Shown here: in pieces, positions 25,707 to 33,787 of the stretch | Layout: each line of letters opens with the position of its first letter | How positions within the stretch are numbered: position 1 is the first letter of the stretch | Source: Ruminococcaceae bacterium UBA6413 | GTDB taxonomy: Bacteria > Bacillota > Clostridia > Oscillospirales > Ruminococcaceae | DNA: 33,787 nt | Direction: 5' to 3' | NCBI GenBank assembly: GCA_002437415.1 | Contig: DJPL01000059.1 | Coordinates: 1-33,787, forward strand | The notes under the pieces: generated by a model | The model's database searches: none | Told to the model about the DNA's origin: nothing | The model's input: the letters and a program-made list of their open reading frames with translations, nothing else | Translations under genes and position numbers: made by a program

Positions 25707-26288
25707 ATGACGGAAGAGCTTAATATTTCCGGTAAGACCGACGAACAGCTCGTCGATCTGATTGTAGGGGAACACGGCGACATATACGCCAACGAGCTTA
25801 TAAAGCGCTACATACCGATCGTACGCATCAAGGCGGCTAAAACGGCAATGCGCTGTCCGTCCGCCGACAAGGACGACCTCTTTTCCGAGGGACTTATGGG
25901 ACTGCTTAAGGCTGTACGGCTTTACAACGGCGAAAAGGGCGCTTCATTCGCCACCTTTGCCAATCTGTGTGTTGACTCGGCTATGAAGACCTGTATATCA
26001 AAGGCTATCAAGGATAACCCTGTCCTTACAGACGAGGACTTTGATTTTGATCTGATACGTGACGACTCGCTTTCCACCGAGGACGCGGTCGTTGACAAGG
26101 TCGGAGATATCCAGCTTATGGATCGTCTTTCCGATGTACTTTCGGAAAAAGAGCTGAAAGTGCTCGATATGTATCTTAAGCACTGCTCATACGAGCAGAT
26201 AGCAAACGAACTCTCAATGAACGAAAAATCTGTAGATAACGCACTGCAGCGTGCAAAATCGAAGATAAGAAAAGCAATGGGGAAATAA
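25707..26288 (+). CDS. SigH-like RNA polymerase sigma factor
   Basis: This 193-residue sigma-70 family protein has region 2 (about 50-95: DKDDLFSEGLMGLLKAVRLY, then SFATFANLCVDSAMKT) and region 4 (about 140-190), ending KSVDNALQRAKSKIRKAMG. These stretches closely resemble Bacillus SigH (Spo0H), which drives early stationary-phase, competence and sporulation genes, though this protein is some 25 residues shorter. An acidic linker (DEDFDFDLIRDD) joins the regions. GGAGG precedes the ATG. Whether this species sporulates cannot be judged here. Confidence 0.85.
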   Translation: MTEELNISGKTDEQLVDLIVGEHGDIYANELIKRYIPIVRIKAAKTAMRCPSADKDDLFSEGLMGLLKAVRLYNGEKGASFATFANLCVDSAMKTCISKAIKDNPVLTDEDFDFDLIRDDSLSTEDAVVDKVGDIQLMDRLSDVLSEKELKVLDMYLKHCSYEQIANELSMNEKSVDNALQRAKSKIRKAMGK

Positions 26289-26306
26289 GACTTACCGGTC
26301 TTTTTC
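26288..26306 (+). terminator. Weak terminator-like hairpin after the sigma gene
   Basis: AAGAC and GTCTT can pair around TTACCG and are followed by TTTTC. The stem is only five base pairs, so read-through into the zinc-ribbon gene is likely. Confidence 0.35.
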
Positions 26307-26352
26307 ATATTATTACACGCGAAAAGCGTGAGAAATTTTAGAGGTATTTACT

Positions 26353-26625
26353 ATGTACGAAGACAAGACTCTTAAGTGCAAGGACTGTGGCGCAGATTTC
26401 GTATTCACAGCAGGCGAACAGGAATTCTATGCTCAGAACGGCTTTACAAACGAGCCTAAGAGATGCAAGGCTTGCCGCGACGCTAAGAAGAACGGCGGAG
26501 CTAAGCGTGAAATGTTCACAGCAGTATGCGCAGGCTGCGGCGGTGAGGCTAAGGTTCCTTTCCAGCCCCGCGATGACAGACCCGTTTACTGCAGCGAGTG
26601 CTTCGCAAAGAGAAACGAGCGCTAA
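26353..26625 (+). CDS. Small double zinc-ribbon protein
   Basis: This 90-residue protein has four CxxC pairs: CKDC and CKAC in the N-terminal half (with TAGEQEFYAQNGFTNEPKRC between), then CAGC and CSEC in the C-terminal half. It matches small clostridial proteins with a probable zinc-ribbon domain followed by a CxxC-CxxC domain. Each half would bind one zinc. AGAGGT lies upstream of the ATG, and the hairpin CACGC/GCGTG is just before it. It follows the sigma gene by 64 bases. Function is unknown; nucleic-acid or protein binding is a guess. Confidence 0.85.
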   Translation: MYEDKTLKCKDCGADFVFTAGEQEFYAQNGFTNEPKRCKACRDAKKNGGAKREMFTAVCAGCGGEAKVPFQPRDDRPVYCSECFAKRNER

Positions 26626-26747
26626 ATTTATCAGCAATACTAATCGGTTCGGGTTTTAAGTCAGGCTATTCAGAGGAGTTTCGTACATTTTTCTATATTC
26701 CTGATCATAATGCGAATAGTTGCACATAGTATTCAAGGTAAAAGAAG

Positions 26748-26779
26748 AGAGTCTTGCCACGCGGCAAGGCTCTGTTTTT
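26748..26779 (+). terminator. Terminator after the zinc-ribbon gene
   Basis: AGAGTCTTGCC and GGCAAGGCTCT form an 11-bp stem with one T-G pair and a 4-base loop, followed by GTTTTT. The 120 bases between the gene and this hairpin show nothing else. Confidence 0.88.
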
Positions 26780-26844
26780 GTAATAGCATCGCCTTTCGCC
26801 CACTCTTCACATCTGCGGCATACAAAAAATTTTTATATTCCCTC

Positions 26845-26873
26845 TTGACAACGCTTTAACTCAGTGCTATAAT
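26845..26873 (+). promoter_or_regulatory. Consensus promoter for the trp operon
   Basis: TTGACA (26845-26850), a 17-base spacer and TATAAT (26868-26873), a perfect match, placing the transcript start near 26880 at the head of the T-box. Confidence 0.92.
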
Positions 26874-26879
26874 AAGCTC

Positions 26880-27174
26880 AAACAAAATACACTAAACCGT
26901 TGAGGCGGAGATAAAGGCAGTTACGACTCTACAGAGAACCCCGGGAGCTGAGAAGGGGCAAGACACGGATTGTCAAATGGACCGCTGAGGGTGCAGTCAA
27001 AAGCAGTGAAGGTTCACTGCCGAGTATTCTGCAACGTAGGGCATACGTCAGTTGCCGGGGATATGTTGGTATCCTGCAAAGCGCACGACTACAATCGTGA
27101 ATTCAAGGTGGCACCGCGGATAATAGATTATTCGTCCTTGACAGAAAAGCTGATTTTCTGTCAAGGACTTTTTT
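26880..27174 (+). promoter_or_regulatory. Tryptophan T-box riboswitch
   Basis: The conserved T-box core AAGGTGGCACCGCGG is at 27105-27119. Its UGGC bulge would pair with a tRNA 3' end GCCA, fitting the G discriminator of tRNA-Trp. Stem I begins after 26900 with GAGATAAAG, and its specifier loop reads AAATGGACC; UGG (26978-26980) is the Trp codon. Hairpins follow at 27003-27020, 27031-27055, 27059-27074 and 27084-27099. The terminator has a perfect 15-bp stem (27134-27148 with 27154-27168) followed by TTTTTT. Uncharged tRNA-Trp would stabilise the antiterminator and allow trpE transcription. Confidence 0.96.
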
Positions 27175-27207
27175 GTTTTTGGCAGACAGAAAACGGAGGC
27201 AAAGAAA

Positions 27208-28674
27208 ATGGAGTTTTTACCTACCCTTGAAAAAGCAAAGAAAATTGCGGCAGAAAACAAATACAAGGTGATGCCCGTAAGCTGTGAAATTCTTGCCGAT
27301 ATATGCACGCCGATAGAGGCAATGAAGATACTGAAAAACGTATCAACTCACTGCTATATGCTTGAGTCGGCTCAGGCAAACGAAAAATGGGGTCGCTACA
27401 CCTTTATGGGATATGACCCGAAGCTTGAGATCACCTGCATAGACGGCGAGCTTAAGGCAGGAAACATTACAGTACACACCGACAACCCCTCGGCATACTT
27501 AAGACAGATACTTGCAGAGCACGAAAGCCCGAAGCTTGACTATCTGCCGTCATTCACGGGCGGACTGGTAGGATACTTCTCATATGACTTTCTTGGCTAC
27601 AGCGAGCCTACCGTCAGAATGAAAACCGAGGATACCGAAAGGTTCAAGGATATCGATCTTATGCTGTTTGACAAGGTCATTGCATTCGACAACGTAAAGC
27701 AGAAGATAATACTTATAGTCAATATTCCGCTTGCAGATGTTGAGGTCGGCTACAACAAGGCAATAATCGAGCTTAAGGCTATGGCAGAGCTTCTCAGCCA
27801 CGGTGAAAAGAAGATCGAGCCTGCGGGAAAGCTCCTCGGCGAGGTCACTCCCCTGTTCGACAAGGCGCATTACTGCGGTATGGTCGAAAAGGCAAAGCAC
27901 TATATAAAAGAGGGCGATATATTCCAGATAGTGCTTTCAAACAGGCTTTCAGCACCGTTTGAGGGCAGTCTGCTGAATACATACAGACAACTCAGAACGA
28001 TCAATCCATCGCCGTATATGTTCTATTTCTCGGGTACGGATGTTGAGGTTGCGGGCGCTTCTCCCGAAACGCTTGTTAAACTTGAAAACGGCGTGCTTCA
28101 CACCTTCCCGCTTGCGGGAACACGTCCCAGAGGAAAGACAGACGAAGAGGACAAGGCACTTGAAGAAGGCTTGTTAAACGACAAAAAGGAGCTTGCAGAA
28201 CACAATATGCTTGTTGACCTCGGCAGAAATGACCTCGGCAGAGTAAGCAAGTTCGGCACGGTACAGGTCGAAAATCTCCACTCTATCGAGCGTTACTCAC
28301 ACGTTATGCACATAGGCTCAACGGTAAGAGGTGAGATAAGGGACGACCTTGACGCACTTGACGCTATCTCGGCGGTGCTTCCCGCAGGTACGCTTTCGGG
28401 CGCACCCAAGATAAGAGCCTGCCAGCTCATCGGAGAGCTTGAAAACAACAAGCGCGGTATCTACGGCGGTGCAATAGGATATATAGACTTTACGGGAAAT
28501 ATGGATACCTGCATAGCGATAAGAATTGCTTATAAGAAAAACGGCAAGGTGTTTGTAAGAAGCGGCGCGGGAATTGTTGCGGACTCCGTTCCCGAAAAGG
28601 AATATCAGGAGTGCATAAACAAGGCACAAGCAGTGGTAAACGCACTGAAAAAGGCTGAGGAGGCAGATGTATGA
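27208..28674 (+). CDS. trpE: Anthranilate synthase component I
   Basis: TrpE converts chorismate to anthranilate with ammonia supplied by TrpG, the first committed step to tryptophan. The 488-residue protein has the normal length. The LESA stretch (52-55) lies in the tryptophan-binding feedback site. The chorismate-using domain carries AGTRPRGKT (303-311), DLGRNDLGR (337-345) and GTLSGAPK (394-401). GGAGG precedes the ATG. It starts 34 bases after the T-box terminator and overlaps trpG by four bases. The feedback motif suggests tryptophan inhibition in addition to T-box control. Confidence 0.97.
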   Translation: MEFLPTLEKAKKIAAENKYKVMPVSCEILADICTPIEAMKILKNVSTHCYMLESAQANEKWGRYTFMGYDPKLEITCIDGELKAGNITVHTDNPSAYLRQILAEHESPKLDYLPSFTGGLVGYFSYDFLGYSEPTVRMKTEDTERFKDIDLMLFDKVIAFDNVKQKIILIVNIPLADVEVGYNKAIIELKAMAELLSHGEKKIEPAGKLLGEVTPLFDKAHYCGMVEKAKHYIKEGDIFQIVLSNRLSAPFEGSLLNTYRQLRTINPSPYMFYFSGTDVEVAGASPETLVKLENGVLHTFPLAGTRPRGKTDEEDKALEEGLLNDKKELAEHNMLVDLGRNDLGRVSKFGTVQVENLHSIERYSHVMHIGSTVRGEIRDDLDALDAISAVLPAGTLSGAPKIRACQLIGELENNKRGIYGGAIGYIDFTGNMDTCIAIRIAYKKNGKVFVRSGAGIVADSVPEKEYQECINKAQAVVNALKKAEEADV

Positions 28675-29240
28675 TACTTCTTATAGATAACTACGACAGC
28701 TTTTCATATAACCTTTATCAGCTGGTCGGTGAGATAGATCCCGATATAAAGGTTATCAGAAACGATGAAATGACGGTTGAAGAGATAAAACAGCTCCGCC
28801 CCGACAGAATTATTCTATCACCCGGTCCGGGCAGACCCGAAAATGCAGGCGTGATAATAGATGTAATAAAACAGCTCGGCAAGGATTTTAAGATACTCGG
28901 CGTATGCCTCGGGCATCAGGCAATATGCTCGGCATACGGCGCAACGATCACTTATGCGAAGGAGCTTATGCACGGAAAGCAGTCGGACGTAACGTTTGAC
29001 AAAAGCTCGCTTCTTTTCAAGGACTGTCCCGACAAAGCGCCCGTTGCACGGTATCATTCGCTTGCCGCCGACCCTGCGACAATGCCCGACTGCTTAAAGG
29101 TCACCGCAGTGACCGACGACGGCGAGATAATGGCGGTACAGCATAAGGAATACGACGTTTACGGAGTGCAGTTCCACCCCGAATCGATAATGACACCTGA
29201 CGGAAAGCAGATGTTAAGAAATTTCATAAAGGAGAACTAA
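28671..29240 (+). CDS. trpG: Anthranilate synthase component II (glutamine amidotransferase)
   Basis: TrpG releases ammonia from glutamine for TrpE. The 189-residue class I amidotransferase has the nucleophile in GVCLGHQ (Cys79) and the His/Glu pair in QFHPES (His169, Glu171); the oxyanion loop is SPGPGRP (50-56). It is a free-standing subunit, not fused to TrpE or TrpD. The ATG overlaps the trpE stop (ATGA). As in many bacteria it could also serve p-aminobenzoate synthase; no pabB is seen here. Confidence 0.96.
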   Translation: MILLIDNYDSFSYNLYQLVGEIDPDIKVIRNDEMTVEEIKQLRPDRIILSPGPGRPENAGVIIDVIKQLGKDFKILGVCLGHQAICSAYGATITYAKELMHGKQSDVTFDKSSLLFKDCPDKAPVARYHSLAADPATMPDCLKVTAVTDDGEIMAVQHKEYDVYGVQFHPESIMTPDGKQMLRNFIKEN

Positions 29241-29244
29241 GACA

Positions 29245-30273
29245 ATGATCAAAGAAGCAATAGTAAAGATAGTAAACAAGGAAGACCTTACTTACGATGA
29301 GGCTTATACCGTAATGAACGAAATTATGAGCGGTGAAACAACCCCCACTCAGAACGCCGCTTTCTTAGCCGCTCTTTCAACAAAGAGCGCAAAGGCAGAA
29401 ACCACAGATGAAATTGCAGGCTGTGCCGCCGCTATGCGTGATAACGCCACAAAGGTCGACACAGGTATGGATATATTCGAGATAGTCGGCACAGGCGGCG
29501 ACAATGCGCATAGCTTCAACATTTCCACGACCTCCGCACTTGTTGCGGCGGCAGGCGGAATGAAGGTCGCAAAGCACGGCAACAGAGCCGCATCTTCACT
29601 GTGCGGAACGGCTGACTGTCTTGAGGCGCTCGGCGTAAACATTCAGCAGAGCCCAAAGCGCTGTGTAGAGCTTTTAAAGGAAGCCGGAATGTGCTTCTTC
29701 TTTGCTCAGAAGTATCACACATCAATGAAATATGTAGGACCTATCAGAAAGGAGCTCGGCTTCCGCACGGTATTCAACATCTTAGGACCGCTCACAAACC
29801 CCGGCAGCCCCAAAATGCAGTTACTCGGCGTATATGACGAATATCTTGTTGAGCCTCTGGCACAAGTACTTATCAGCCTCGGCGTAGAGCGCGGTATGGT
29901 CGTATACGGTAAAGACAAGCTTGATGAAATATCTATGAGCGCGCCTACAGCGGTATGCGAATTCAAGGACGGCTGGTTCAAGTCGTACACTATCGCCCCC
30001 GAGGATTTCGGCTTTGAGCGTTGTACAAAGGAAGACTTAAAGGGCGGCACACCCGAAGAAAACGCAAAAATCACCCGCGATATTCTCGGCGGCGCAAAGG
30101 GTCACAAGAGAAATGCCGTTCTTATGAACGCAGGTGCGGCTCTCTACATAGGCGGCAAGGCTGAAACGTTAAAGGACGGTATCGCTCTCGCGGCTGAAAT
30201 TATCGACTCGGGCAAGGCACTCGAAACGCTTGATAAGCTGATCGAAGTCAGCAACCGCCCCGAGGAGGAATAA
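29245..30273 (+). CDS. trpD: Anthranilate phosphoribosyltransferase
   Basis: TrpD joins anthranilate to PRPP. The 342-residue protein has the PRPP motif GTGGD (82-86), NIST (92-95) and KHGNRA (110-115), and normal length. AAGGAG lies before the ATG, four bases after the trpG stop. Its stop shares one base with the trpC start. Confidence 0.97.
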   Translation: MIKEAIVKIVNKEDLTYDEAYTVMNEIMSGETTPTQNAAFLAALSTKSAKAETTDEIAGCAAAMRDNATKVDTGMDIFEIVGTGGDNAHSFNISTTSALVAAAGGMKVAKHGNRAASSLCGTADCLEALGVNIQQSPKRCVELLKEAGMCFFFAQKYHTSMKYVGPIRKELGFRTVFNILGPLTNPGSPKMQLLGVYDEYLVEPLAQVLISLGVERGMVVYGKDKLDEISMSAPTAVCEFKDGWFKSYTIAPEDFGFERCTKEDLKGGTPEENAKITRDILGGAKGHKRNAVLMNAGAALYIGGKAETLKDGIALAAEIIDSGKALETLDKLIEVSNRPEEE

Positions 30274-31061
30274 TGGCAACTATACTTGACGAGCTTGCCG
30301 ATTACGCAAGAATAAGAGTAGAAAAGGCGAAAGCCGTAAGACCTGCGGAAGAGGTAAAGTCTGCCGCACTGGCACTGCCGAAAGGCGACTTTGCTTTTGA
30401 AAAAGCGCTTAAAAAGGACGATATCGCTTTTATATGCGAATGCAAGAAGGCTTCACCGTCAAAGGGTATTATAGCCGAGGATTTTCCGTATCTTGACATA
30501 GCAAAGCAGTACGAAAAAGCAGGTGCGGACTGCATATCGGTACTGACAGAGCCAAAGTGGTTTTTAGGCAGTGACGCTTATCTAAGTGAAATAACAAAGG
30601 CAGTGAATATTCCCTGTATCAGAAAAGACTTCACCGTTGACGAGTATATGATATATGAAGCAAAGCTCCTCGGTGCATCGGCTGTACTGCTTATCTGCTC
30701 GATACTCCCCGAGGACACGATAAAGGAATATATCGGGATATGTGACACGCTCGGGCTTTCGGCACTTGTGGAAACGCATAACGAGGACGAGGTACGAATG
30801 GCTGTAAGGGCAGGCGCAAGAGTTATCGGCGTGAATAACCGTAATTTAAAGGACTTCTCGGTAGACACCGAAAACAGTAAAAAGCTGAGAAGCATAATCC
30901 CCGAGAGTGCGGTATTCGTTTCCGAAAGCGGAATACGAAATGCCGAGGATATAAACGCTCTGCGTGAAATCGGTGCAGACGCTGTGCTTATCGGCGAAAC
31001 GCTGATGCGCGCCGAAGATAAGACCGCAAAGCTCGCCGAGCTGAAAGGCAAGGCAGTATGA
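30273..31061 (+). CDS. trpC: Indole-3-glycerol phosphate synthase
   Basis: TrpC closes the indole ring, making indole-3-glycerol phosphate from CdRP. The 262-residue TIM barrel has the catalytic ECKKASPSKG (56-65), EPKWFLGS (93-100), RKDF (117-120), a VETHNE strand and SESGI near the C-terminus. It is not fused to TrpF. GAGGAGGA provides the ribosome site inside the end of trpD, and it overlaps trpF by four bases. Confidence 0.97.
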   Translation: MATILDELADYARIRVEKAKAVRPAEEVKSAALALPKGDFAFEKALKKDDIAFICECKKASPSKGIIAEDFPYLDIAKQYEKAGADCISVLTEPKWFLGSDAYLSEITKAVNIPCIRKDFTVDEYMIYEAKLLGASAVLLICSILPEDTIKEYIGICDTLGLSALVETHNEDEVRMAVRAGARVIGVNNRNLKDFSVDTENSKKLRSIIPESAVFVSESGIRNAEDINALREIGADAVLIGETLMRAEDKTAKLAELKGKAV

Positions 31062-31660
31062 CAAAAATCAAGCTATGCGGACTGTCAAGGCAGTGTGACA
31101 TTGAGTGGGCGAATGGGCTGAAGCCCGATTATATCGGCTTTATATTCTGGAGCAAGAGCAAGCGTAACGTATCACCCGAAAAGGCAAGGGAGCTTAAAGC
31201 CCTGCTTTCACCCGATATAAAGGCAGTCGGGGTATTTGTTAATGAACCGATTGAAAACGTTGCTGAATTGCTCAGTAACAACACAATAGACATTGCACAG
31301 CTTCACGGCAGTGAGGACGAGGAATATATCGCAAGACTGAGAACGCTCAGCGATAAGCCGATAATAAAGGCTTTCCTGCTTAAAAGCAAAGAAGATGCCG
31401 AAAGAGCAGAAAAAAGCACGGCGGACGCAGTTCTTCTCGACTCGGGAACGGGCACAGGAACAAGCTTCGATTGGAGCTTGCTTAAGAATATCAGTCGCCC
31501 GTACTTCCTGGCAGGCGGACTTTATCCCGAAAATGTAGGAATTGCCGTTGATACGCTATCCCCGTTTGCAGTTGACGTGAGCAGCGGAATAGAAACAGAT
31601 AATTTAAAGGACAAAAATAAAATGGCGGCATTTGTAAAAGCCGTAAGAAAGGAAATATAA
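31058..31660 (+). CDS. trpF: Phosphoribosylanthranilate isomerase
   Basis: TrpF isomerises phosphoribosylanthranilate to CdRP, the substrate of TrpC. The 200-residue TIM barrel has KLCGLS with the general-base Cys7, VGVFVNEP, QLHGSE, the general-acid Asp128 in LLDSGTGTG, and VDVSSGIE near the end. Start ATGA overlaps trpC. Its ribosome site is weak, suggesting coupled translation. Confidence 0.95.
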   Translation: MTKIKLCGLSRQCDIEWANGLKPDYIGFIFWSKSKRNVSPEKARELKALLSPDIKAVGVFVNEPIENVAELLSNNTIDIAQLHGSEDEEYIARLRTLSDKPIIKAFLLKSKEDAERAEKSTADAVLLDSGTGTGTSFDWSLLKNISRPYFLAGGLYPENVGIAVDTLSPFAVDVSSGIETDNLKDKNKMAAFVKAVRKEI

Positions 31661-31662
31661 CT

Positions 31663-32853
31663 ATGACTAATCCAAAAGGACGCTTTGGCATACACGGCGG
31701 TCAGTACATACCCGAAACGCTGATGAATGCCGTTATCGAGCTTGAACAGGCTTATAACCACTACAAGGACGATCCGCAGTTCAACAAGGAGCTGACGGAG
31801 CTTTTAAACGACTATGCGGGCAGACCGTCAAGACTTTACTATGCCGAAAAAATGACAAAGGATCTCGGCGGCGCAAAGATATACTTAAAGCGTGAGGACT
31901 TAAATCACACAGGCTCGCACAAGATAAACAATGTTTTAGGTCAGGCGCTTCTCGCCAAGAAGATGGGCAAGACAAGACTTATCGCAGAAACAGGCGCAGG
32001 TCAGCACGGTGTCGCAACAGCTACAGCCGCCGCACTCATGGGTATGGAATGTGTAGTATTCATGGGTGAGGAGGACACGATAAGGCAGGCACTTAACGTA
32101 TATCGTATGCGTCTGCTCGGTGCTGAGGTGATCCCGGTAAAGACAGGCACAGCCACCCTTAAGGACGCTGTATCCGAGGCTATGCGTGAGTGGACAAAGA
32201 GAATTGACGATACGCATTACTGCTTAGGCTCGGTCATGGGACCGCACCCCTTCCCCACTATTGTCCGTGACTTCCAGGCGGTAATTTCAAGAGAGATAAA
32301 GCAGCAGCTCATGGAAAAAGAGGGTAAGCTTCCCGACGCCGTTCTGGCGTGCGTAGGCGGCGGCTCAAACTCGATTGGCACATTCTATCACTTCATAGAG
32401 GACAAGAGCGTAAGACTTATCGGCTGTGAAGCGGCAGGAAGAGGTATCGATACCTTTGAAACGGCGGCAACGGTAAACACAGGCTCGGTTGGTATATTCC
32501 ACGGTATGAAGTCGTATTTCTGCCAGGACAAGTACGGTCAGATCGCCCCTGTTTATTCGATCTCGGCAGGACTTGACTACCCCGGTGTAGGTCCTGAGCA
32601 CGCATATCTGCATGATATTGGCAGAGCGGAATATGTACCTGTTACGGACGATGAAGCGGTAAACGCATTCGAGTATCTTTCAAAGACCGAGGGAATTATC
32701 CCCGCAATAGAGTCCGCCCATGCGGTAGCTCACGCCATAAAGCTTGCTCCGACAATGGATAAAGATAAGATAATAGTTATAACAATATCAGGCAGAGGCG
32801 ACAAGGACTGCGCCGCAATAGCACGTTACAGAGGAGAGGATATACATGATTGA
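31663..32853 (+). CDS. trpB: Tryptophan synthase beta subunit
   Basis: TrpB joins indole and serine using pyridoxal phosphate. The 396-residue protein has the PLP lysine in NHTGSHKINN (Lys87), the catalytic Glu in AETGAGQHG (about 108-116) and the phosphate loop GGGSNSIG (232-239). This is the standard TrpB1 type, expected to pair with TrpA. AAGGAAA precedes the ATG, two bases after the trpF stop. It overlaps trpA by eight bases. Confidence 0.97.
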   Translation: MTNPKGRFGIHGGQYIPETLMNAVIELEQAYNHYKDDPQFNKELTELLNDYAGRPSRLYYAEKMTKDLGGAKIYLKREDLNHTGSHKINNVLGQALLAKKMGKTRLIAETGAGQHGVATATAAALMGMECVVFMGEEDTIRQALNVYRMRLLGAEVIPVKTGTATLKDAVSEAMREWTKRIDDTHYCLGSVMGPHPFPTIVRDFQAVISREIKQQLMEKEGKLPDAVLACVGGGSNSIGTFYHFIEDKSVRLIGCEAAGRGIDTFETAATVNTGSVGIFHGMKSYFCQDKYGQIAPVYSISAGLDYPGVGPEHAYLHDIGRAEYVPVTDDEAVNAFEYLSKTEGIIPAIESAHAVAHAIKLAPTMDKDKIIVITISGRGDKDCAAIARYRGEDIHD

Positions 32854-33616
32854 GATAGCAAAAGCATTTGAAAACAAAAAGGCATTCATTTCCTTTATAA
32901 CCTGCGGCGACCCCGACCTTGAAACCACCGCAAAGATAGTCAGAGAAGCGGTCGCTAACGGTGCGGATCTGATTGAGCTCGGTATTCCGTTCTCCGACCC
33001 GACAGCGGAGGGTCCTGTAATACAGGGGGCTAATATCCGTGCGTTAAAGGGCGGAGTTACCACCGACAAGGTTTTCGACCTTGTAAGAGAGCTCAGGAAA
33101 GACGTTACAATCCCTATGGTATTTATGACCTATGCTAACGTGGTGTTCTCCTACGGTGCGGACAAGTTTATTTCGACCTGCAAGGAAATAGGCATAAACG
33201 GACTTATTCTCCCGGATCTGCCTTACGAGGAAAAGGACGAGTTCTTACCGCTGTGCAAGAAGTACGGCGTTGACCTTATCTCGCTTATCGCTCCGACCTC
33301 GGAAAACCGCATTGCTATGATAGCAAAGGAAGCGGACGGATTTATCTATCTTGTATCGAGCCTCGGCGTTACGGGTACAAGAAGTGAGATAAACACCGAC
33401 CTTAAATCTATTGTCGATGTGATAAGGCAGAACAGCTCAGTTCCCTGCGCTATAGGCTTCGGCATTTCAACGCCCGAACAAGCAAAGAAAATGGCGGATA
33501 TCGCAGACGGCGCAATTGTCGGCTCGGCTATTATCAAGATAATCGAGCAGTACGGCAAGGACGCTCCGAAGTATGTAGGCGAGTATGTAAAGAGCATGAA
33601 GGACGCTATAAGATAA
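32846..33616 (+). CDS. trpA: Tryptophan synthase alpha subunit
   Basis: TrpA cleaves indole-3-glycerol phosphate and channels indole to TrpB. The 256-residue TIM barrel has the catalytic Glu44 and Asp51 in LIELGIPFSDPTAEGP, the FITCGDPD start, and GFGIS near the C-terminus. It is the last gene of trpEGDCFBA; a hairpin follows 17 bases after the stop. Confidence 0.97.
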   Translation: MIEIAKAFENKKAFISFITCGDPDLETTAKIVREAVANGADLIELGIPFSDPTAEGPVIQGANIRALKGGVTTDKVFDLVRELRKDVTIPMVFMTYANVVFSYGADKFISTCKEIGINGLILPDLPYEEKDEFLPLCKKYGVDLISLIAPTSENRIAMIAKEADGFIYLVSSLGVTGTRSEINTDLKSIVDVIRQNSSVPCAIGFGISTPEQAKKMADIADGAIVGSAIIKIIEQYGKDAPKYVGEYVKSMKDAIR

Positions 33617-33632
33617 GCTTTTGAATATGCTG

Positions 33633-33657
33633 TACGGACTGCGAAATGCAGTCCGTA
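33633..33657 (+). terminator. Hairpin after the trp operon
   Basis: TACGGACTGC and GCAGTCCGTA form a perfect 10-bp stem with loop GAAAT. The following TAATTCTATC is a poor T-run, so termination may be partial. A second weaker hairpin, GAGCTT/AAGCTC, lies at 33671-33691. Confidence 0.65.
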
Positions 33658-33717
33658 TAATTCTATCTAAGAGCTTATTAAATAAAAGCTCGATATCTTG
33701 TCAATAACGCAGTATAA

Positions 33718-33787
33718 AGATATATAACTAACACCGATAAAAACATCTTCCGTGCCTATAAGGTGTTAATAATTTCGTGAGTATATC
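33718..33787 (-). repeat. Right arm of the 70-bp inverted repeat
   Basis: This is the reverse-complement partner of 89-158, about 80% identical by eye. It runs to the last base of the window and may continue beyond. TAACACC (33729-33735) and GGTGTTA (33762-33768) form a perfect 7-bp pair within it, matching the ACACC/GGTGT pairing of the left arm. Confidence 0.7.

Noticed and set aside
89..33787. The whole window as a transposon bounded by inverted repeats
   Set aside because: No transposase or integrase is present, and the contents are core genes in conserved orders.

Overview
The window reads as chromosomal DNA of an anaerobic low-to-medium GC Firmicute, most likely a clostridium of the Ruminococcaceae/Oscillospiraceae type. 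The indications are a Trp T-box ahead of a complete trp operon, a GdpP-L9-DnaB block next to RNase J, a ferredoxin-linked 2-oxoacid oxidoreductase, a SigH-like sigma factor, and a Cys-rich surface protein with a PDTG sorting tail. Sigma-A type promoters (TTGACA-17-TATAAT) and strong Shine-Dalgarno sites are easy to find. Species cannot be fixed from the sequence alone.

Layout. 1-246: intergenic DNA with one arm of a 70-bp inverted repeat whose partner is the last 70 bases of the window. 247-3398 (minus): an MBOAT O-acyltransferase and a DHHW/AlgX-like partner, probably a surface polymer acetylation pair. 3600-13365 (minus): a housekeeping cluster read in the order RNase J, GdpP, ribosomal protein L9, DnaB, TilS, Hpt, FtsH, with a second promoter before hpt and a strong terminator after ftsH. 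13366-14246: a long non-coding stretch with a promoter and a structured leader for RNase J. 14247-17535 (plus): a MinD/ParA-like ATPase, a 2[4Fe-4S] ferredoxin, and the alpha, beta and gamma subunits of a VorB-type 2-oxoacid:ferredoxin oxidoreductase. 17668-18156 (minus): a GNAT acetyltransferase, divergent from 18385-20457, an EF-G paralogue with an altered GTPase motif. A two-copy 100-bp tandem repeat follows its stop codon. 20742-21827 (minus): a MarR regulator and a YczE/YitT-like membrane protein. 22040-25600 (plus): the surface protein, a DUF554 membrane protein and a MATE transporter. 25707-26625 (plus): a SigH-like sigma factor and a small double zinc-ribbon protein. 26845-33616 (plus): promoter, tryptophan T-box and trpEGDCFBA.

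Functionally the window is mostly core metabolism and information processing. The trp genes make a complete chorismate-to-tryptophan pathway, tightly overlapped and controlled by uncharged tRNA-Trp. The minus-strand cluster joins RNA decay, c-di-AMP breakdown, translation, replication, tRNA modification, purine salvage and membrane proteolysis. No phage, insertion sequence, CRISPR array, tRNA or rRNA was recognised.

The least ordinary items are the repeat-rich N-terminal extension of RNase J and its structured leader, the EF-G paralogue lacking the NKxD motif with its repeat-bearing 3' region, and the inverted repeat at the window edges. None of these amounts to a clear new system on sequence alone.
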